This document shows, one piece after another, positions 60,278 to 64,000 of a stretch of 64,000 nt of DNA. Position numbers and translations under genes: made by a program. The notes under the pieces were generated by a model that searched no databases, had not been told where the DNA came from, and worked only from the letters and a program-made list of their open reading frames with translations. This DNA is from Nocardioides sp. Lineage in GTDB: Bacteria; Actinomycetota; Actinomycetes; Propionibacteriales; Nocardioidaceae. Position 1 is the first letter of the stretch; each line of letters begins with the position of its first letter. The stretch spans positions 5,466 through 69,465 of the forward strand of contig JBAOIH010000002.1 in assembly GCA_037045645.1 (NCBI GenBank). The letters are read 5' to 3'.

Positions 60278-61545
60278 TCGATGTCGCTCGGCGTTGTCGA
60301 GTGCGCTGCGATCACGGCAATGCGACCGTTCTGAAGATTGGCTGCTACGAAGTCGCGCACGTCTTGAACGGTGATCCCGCTGCTGCCAACCCAGCCCTTC
60401 TTGACTAGCTCGGCGAACTGGTCGTTGCTGAGCCAGCGGCGGAGGTTGTCGTGGGTGACTGCGCCGCCCCCACGAGGCCCGATGAGTTGGCCGCCGTCGT
60501 GGAGCCGTTTGAGAAACTCCGATGGCACGTAGAGGCCGCGTGTCAGGTCGGCTTCTCGAAGCGGTGCAACGACTGGGTAGGCGAATTTAGTGAAGGTAGA
60601 GCCGGGTCCGAGTCGGTATGCGATCGGGTCTGTCCCGCTGGCAGAGGCTTGTCCGAAGACGTCGAAGGCAACCATGCGCTTCAACTGATCCGGCAGTCGT
60701 TGGTCCACGCCTGCAATGCGAAGACGGCCCTCGGCTTCCATGCGCTTGTACTGCACCACGACGAAGCAGTCGTAGTCGTGGCTGTAGTAGATGAGGTCAA
60801 CGCCAGTCGCGGACTCGATTCCGGTGGCGTTGACGTTCATGACGTCGAGAGTGTGCTCGCGATCTGTGAATCGGACGATGTCCTCGCGCTGCGGCTCGGC
60901 ATCCATGCCGGGGAAGTTGCGCAAGTCGTTGTCGATGAGACTCGCCTCTGACGGGGCGAGCCGCAGCTCGGCCAATGGGCTCTCGCCCGGCATTGGTGCT
61001 GTGCGCATCGGTGCGAGATCCATGTTGCTGAACATCAACGCTGTGCCGATGGCGTTGGTGTGATCCTGCCGGACTTCGTCGGCCAGGCGTGGCAACATCC
61101 ACTCCGGCCGTCCGTCATCTGACGGCCACTCGCCAGCGCCGATCCGCGCTTGGATGGCCGTCCGTAGGGCGTTCGATGCCGCAGGTGAGAGTGACCCTCC
61201 CCGGCGGCGGGCGGCAAGCTCCTGAACGGCGTCGGCTGAGCGCCCAAGTTCGGCCGAGAGTCCAGTCAGGAGGATTGGGGTCCCTAACTCCCTGACTGCA
61301 CTGAGCACCCACGTCGCGTCCAGATTGGTACGCGCGCCTCCTGACCTGACGAGCCCGAGGTGCGAGATGACGACCTCACCCTCGATGTTGTCAGTGACGA
61401 GGACCGCTACCCGCCCCAACCCTGGGCTGTCGACCCCACGGTCAGCGGCAAAGCTGATGGCCTCGCGTCCACGGACGAGCTGCTCGTCGAGCTCCGCCGC
61501 CGTGAGCACAATGACGTGCAGGCGATGGGAAGCGGAGTCGGACAT
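60265..61545 (-). CDS. PD-(D/E)XK-like nuclease candidate, antisense in the defence island
   Basis: A 426-residue soluble protein from ATG 61545 (GGGAGA site). Residues about 240-290 read TGVDLIYYSHDYDCFVVVQY and then KRMEAEGRLRI, a D followed by a beta strand with Q-x-K, the core of Mrr-like PD-(D/E)XK nucleases. N-terminal 150 residues unknown. It overlaps the end of the GNAT-like gene and is divergent from the methylase gene. Such a nuclease beside a methylase could be a restriction effector, or an independent defence gene. Active-site assignment tentative. Confidence 0.55.
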   Translation of the reverse strand: MSDSASHRLHVIVLTAAELDEQLVRGREAISFAADRGVDSPGLGRVAVLVTDNIEGEVVISHLGLVRSGGARTNLDATWVLSAVRELGTPILLTGLSAELGRSADAVQELAARRRGGSLSPAASNALRTAIQARIGAGEWPSDDGRPEWMLPRLADEVRQDHTNAIGTALMFSNMDLAPMRTAPMPGESPLAELRLAPSEASLIDNDLRNFPGMDAEPQREDIVRFTDREHTLDVMNVNATGIESATGVDLIYYSHDYDCFVVVQYKRMEAEGRLRIAGVDQRLPDQLKRMVAFDVFGQASASGTDPIAYRLGPGSTFTKFAYPVVAPLREADLTRGLYVPSEFLKRLHDGGQLIGPRGGGAVTHDNLRRWLSNDQFAELVKKGWVGSSGITVQDVRDFVAANLQNGRIAVIAAHSTTPSDIDQDI

Positions 61546-61667
61546 GCTGACCATTCTCCCATCGGGCTAGACCCGAGGTCGGCGGCGCGTGTCCGGTTCC
61601 TGCCGACTCTGTCGGTCGTCACCGATAGGTTTGATCGCAGGTCGTGGCGCTTCGGCGCCGCTTAGTC

Positions 61668-64000
61668 ATGCTCGGGGACGGGCAGAGGGGTCGTTGTAGT
61701 GCAGAGCTTAAGCTGATCGAGGTGGCGTTACCGCTGGAGGCGATCAACCGCGAGTCGGCCCGTGAGAACTACATCTACCGGGGCAACCCCAGCGCGGTTC
61801 ACAAGTGGTGGTCGCAGAAGCCTCTGGCGACCTCGCGGGCCGTGCTCTTTGCGCAACTCGTTCGACGATCCTTCGTCGCGACCCGACGAATTCCCGACTG
61901 AAGCGCTCCAGCGAACTGAGCGCGAACGGCTCCACTCGCTGTTAGAGCGACTGGTCGTGTGGGAGAACGCTTCCGACGGCGAACTTCTCGCTGAAGCCCA
62001 CGCTGAAATTCTTGAAGTCTTCGAACGGCAAGTTACCGATCATCCTCGATCCCTTCGCCGGTGGCGGGACCATTCCGCTGGAAGCGCAGCGCCTGGGACT
62101 TGAGGTGGTCGGCGCGGATCTCAATCCGGTCGCCGTTCTTATTGGTCGAGGGCTTCTCGAGTATCCGGCCGTCTTCGCGGACCGTGGCCCTGCATTTCCA
62201 GGGCTTGCGGAGTCTGAGATTCGTGTCTGGACAGGGGCGGCGGGCTTGGCTGCAGACGTCCGAGCGTATGGTGACTGGATCCGCTCCCAAGCGGTTCAAC
62301 GGCTTGCCAGCGACTATCCCGCCGTGGACGGCAAACGCCCAATCGCGTACCTGTGGACCAGGTCGGTCACGTGTCCGAACCCTGCATGCGGCATCGAGAT
62401 GCCACTGGTCAGCAAGTGGTGGGTCAGCAAGCGCAAGAATCGCAAGATCCACGTCGTACCGCGCGTAGTTCAGGATCCCACTTGCCCATCGGGCCAACGG
62501 GTCTCCTTCGAACTGGTAACGCAAGGAGATCCGCCCAATGCGACAGTTGGTCGCACTGGGGCGTCTTGCGTCGCTTGTGCCGCGGCGGTGCCCCTCAATT
62601 ATGTCCGCTCCGAAGGACAGGCGGGCAGACTCAAAAGTCTTCTGATGTGTGTTGTCACCGAGGGTGATCGGCTTCGTGAGTATTGGCCCGCCGATGACCT
62701 TCAGATCACCGCGGCCGATGTCGCCCGTCCTGATGACGTTCCGACAGGGGCGTTGCCGATGAACCCCCGTGACTTCAAGACGCCGAATTACGGCATGTCA
62801 ACGTGGGCCGACTTGTTTACGAACCGTCAGCTGCGGGCGTTGACGGTGTTCAGCGACCTAATCGGGGAAGCGCATGCGAGAGTTCTTGCCGACTGTGGTG
62901 ACGCGAAGTATGCGGCTGCGGTGGCGACGTACCTAGCGTTCGCGCTCAGCAAGATCACCGACTATGTGAACTCGCTTTCGGGTTGGTACCCGCAAGAAGA
63001 CAGGCCCACCCATCTCTTCACCCGGCAAGCTATTGCAATGGTGTGGGACTACGCTGAGCTGAACCCGCTGTCGGACGTCGGCGGCGCGTGGCTACGCTCC
63101 GTGAAGGTGGTAAGCGAGGCCTTCGAGACGCTTGCTCCCTCCCGCCCCGGAACGGCATTGCAGGCCGACGCGGCCACGGTCGACTTCGGCGGCAAAGTTG
63201 TGTCGACCGACCCGCCGTACTACGACAGCATCAACTACTCCGATCTGTCCGATTTTTTCTACGTCTGGCTCCGTCGGTCGCTGCGTGACTTACACCCTGA
63301 GCTGCTTGGGACCATGTTGGTGCCGAAGGCGGAGGAGTTGGTTGCGAATCAATACCGGCATGACGGAAAGCAAGGAGCGAAGGACTTCTTTGAGAAGGGC
63401 TTTCGGGAAGTCTTCGCCCGTGCGAGGGAGTCGGCGTCCGACGAGTTTCCGATGACTGTGTATTACGCCTTCAAGCAGTCCGAGTCAGATCTCAATGGTC
63501 TGGCATCGTCTGGCTGGGAAACGCTGCTCGAAGGGATGATCCGATCGGGGTGGGAGATCACCTCGACGTGGCCGATGCGAAGTGAACGCAGCGGACGCAT
63601 GATGAGCATCAAGATGAATGCATTGGCATCCTCGATTGTGCTGTCTCTCCGTCCTAGGCGCGCGAACCTTGGAACAACCGATAGGCGCGGATTCATTGCG
63701 GCGCTCGAAGCGGAACTCCCATCCGCTCTTCGGATACTTCAGCAAGGTCAAGTGGCTCCAGTCGATTTGCCCCAGGCAGCGATTGGTCCCGGCATGTCGG
63801 TCTTCAGTCGGTACAGCGGAGTGCTTGAGCCGGATGGCTCCAAGATGACGGTTCGTTCCGCGCTCGCACGCATCAACGAGATTTTGGATGAGGTTCTCAA
63901 TGAGCAGGAAGGTGACTTTGACTCAACGTCACGTTTCGCGATCCAGTGGTACCGACAGCGCGGCTACAAGGTCGGTCCCTACGGCGAGGCTCAGAGCCTC
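61668..64000 (+). CDS. DUF1156 DNA methylase, 5' part (two frameshifts, cut by window end)
   Basis: N-terminal DUF1156: KLIEVALPLEAINRESAREN, then AVHKWWSQKPLATSRAVLFA. Extra bases near 61862 and 62014 must be dropped to join DDPSSRPDEFPTEALQRTE and KSSNGKLPIILDPFAGGGTI (SAM-binding DPFAGGG). Zinc-finger-like cysteines follow (CPNPACG, CVAC). The amino-methylase motif DPPY is at 63209-63220 (STDPPYYDSINYSDL). The frame is open to base 64000. Protects self DNA or modifies phage DNA in Hma-like systems, which also need a DUF499 ATPase expected further right. GC is visibly lower than elsewhere. The exact start is uncertain; ATG 61668 is the most upstream reasonable one. Confidence 0.82.

Larger units (their letters stand above)
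3465..64000. mobile_element. Integrative and conjugative element, left end present, right end outside window
   Basis: The segment begins at a tRNA-Met 3' end with excisionase and integrase genes and carries a VirD4-type coupling ATPase, a VirB4-type ATPase, further mating-channel genes, a MobF relaxase, prim-pol and ParB-like replication genes, plus cargo (two-component system with ABC transporter, toxin/immunity pair, Tad pilus, defence genes). No second copy of the tRNA 3' end was seen up to base 64000, so the right boundary is not in view and the defence genes after 56.5 kb could be cargo or a neighbouring island. Confidence 0.75.

Overview
The window is high-GC actinobacterial DNA. GTG starts, four-base ATGA/GTGA gene overlaps, a PPA1309/UPF0182 gene pair and the families of the conjugation genes suggest a Nocardioides-like actinomycete. 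Bases 1-3464 are chromosomal backbone: the end of a PPA1309-family gene, a UPF0182 membrane protein and an initiator tRNA-Met. Everything after the tRNA terminator looks like an integrative and conjugative element (ICE). It opens with an excisionase and a tyrosine integrase (3.6-5.1 kb). Its far attachment site is not in the window.

ICE layout. 5.1-7.8 kb: hypothetical genes and a single-strand DNA-binding protein. 7.9-12.6 kb: a histidine kinase/response regulator pair divergent from a two-gene ABC transporter, with a perfect 26-bp palindrome between them. 12.9-32.0 kb: a long leftward conjugation and replication block read from the right (prim-pol, small genes, ParB-like protein, membrane-anchored protein, NlpC/P60 hydrolase, two DUF6112-type proteins, polytopic membrane protein, SCO6880-type protein, VirB4-type ATPase, endonuclease-like protein, ArdC-type protein, VirD4-type coupling protein). 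32.1-34.3 kb: a membrane-anchored, calcium-repeat, nuclease-like toxin candidate and a probable immunity gene. 34.3-48.6 kb: a leftward Tad/Flp pilus operon. 52.1-55.6 kb: a MobF relaxase/helicase. 56.5-64.0 kb: a defence island with a SNF2-type DUF3883 helicase, a GNAT-like protein, an antisense PD-(D/E)XK-like gene and a DUF1156 DNA methylase cut off by the window end. This part resembles the helicase-methylase-ATPase (Hma-like) systems.

The most unusual content is three diverged copies of one compact mobile element (E1 about 15.99-19.13 kb, E2 about 39.73-43.22 kb, E3 about 48.88-52.0 kb), all in the same orientation. Each encodes, in overlapping or closely spaced genes, an RHRY tyrosine recombinase, a roughly 110-residue Cro-like HTH protein, and a larger protein with 3-4 CxxC zinc ribbons and a C-terminal domain that looks like a recombinase fold without its histidines. 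E1 splits the ArdC-type gene and E2 replaces the last codons of tadB. Both junctions can be placed almost to the base, and both elements have 174-175 bp between the left end and the recombinase start.

About 16 single-base frameshifts, 14 of them apparent insertions, are spread over the window, including one in the chromosomal UPF0182 gene. Most are probably sequencing errors, so affected genes are given here as one coding unit with the shift position noted.
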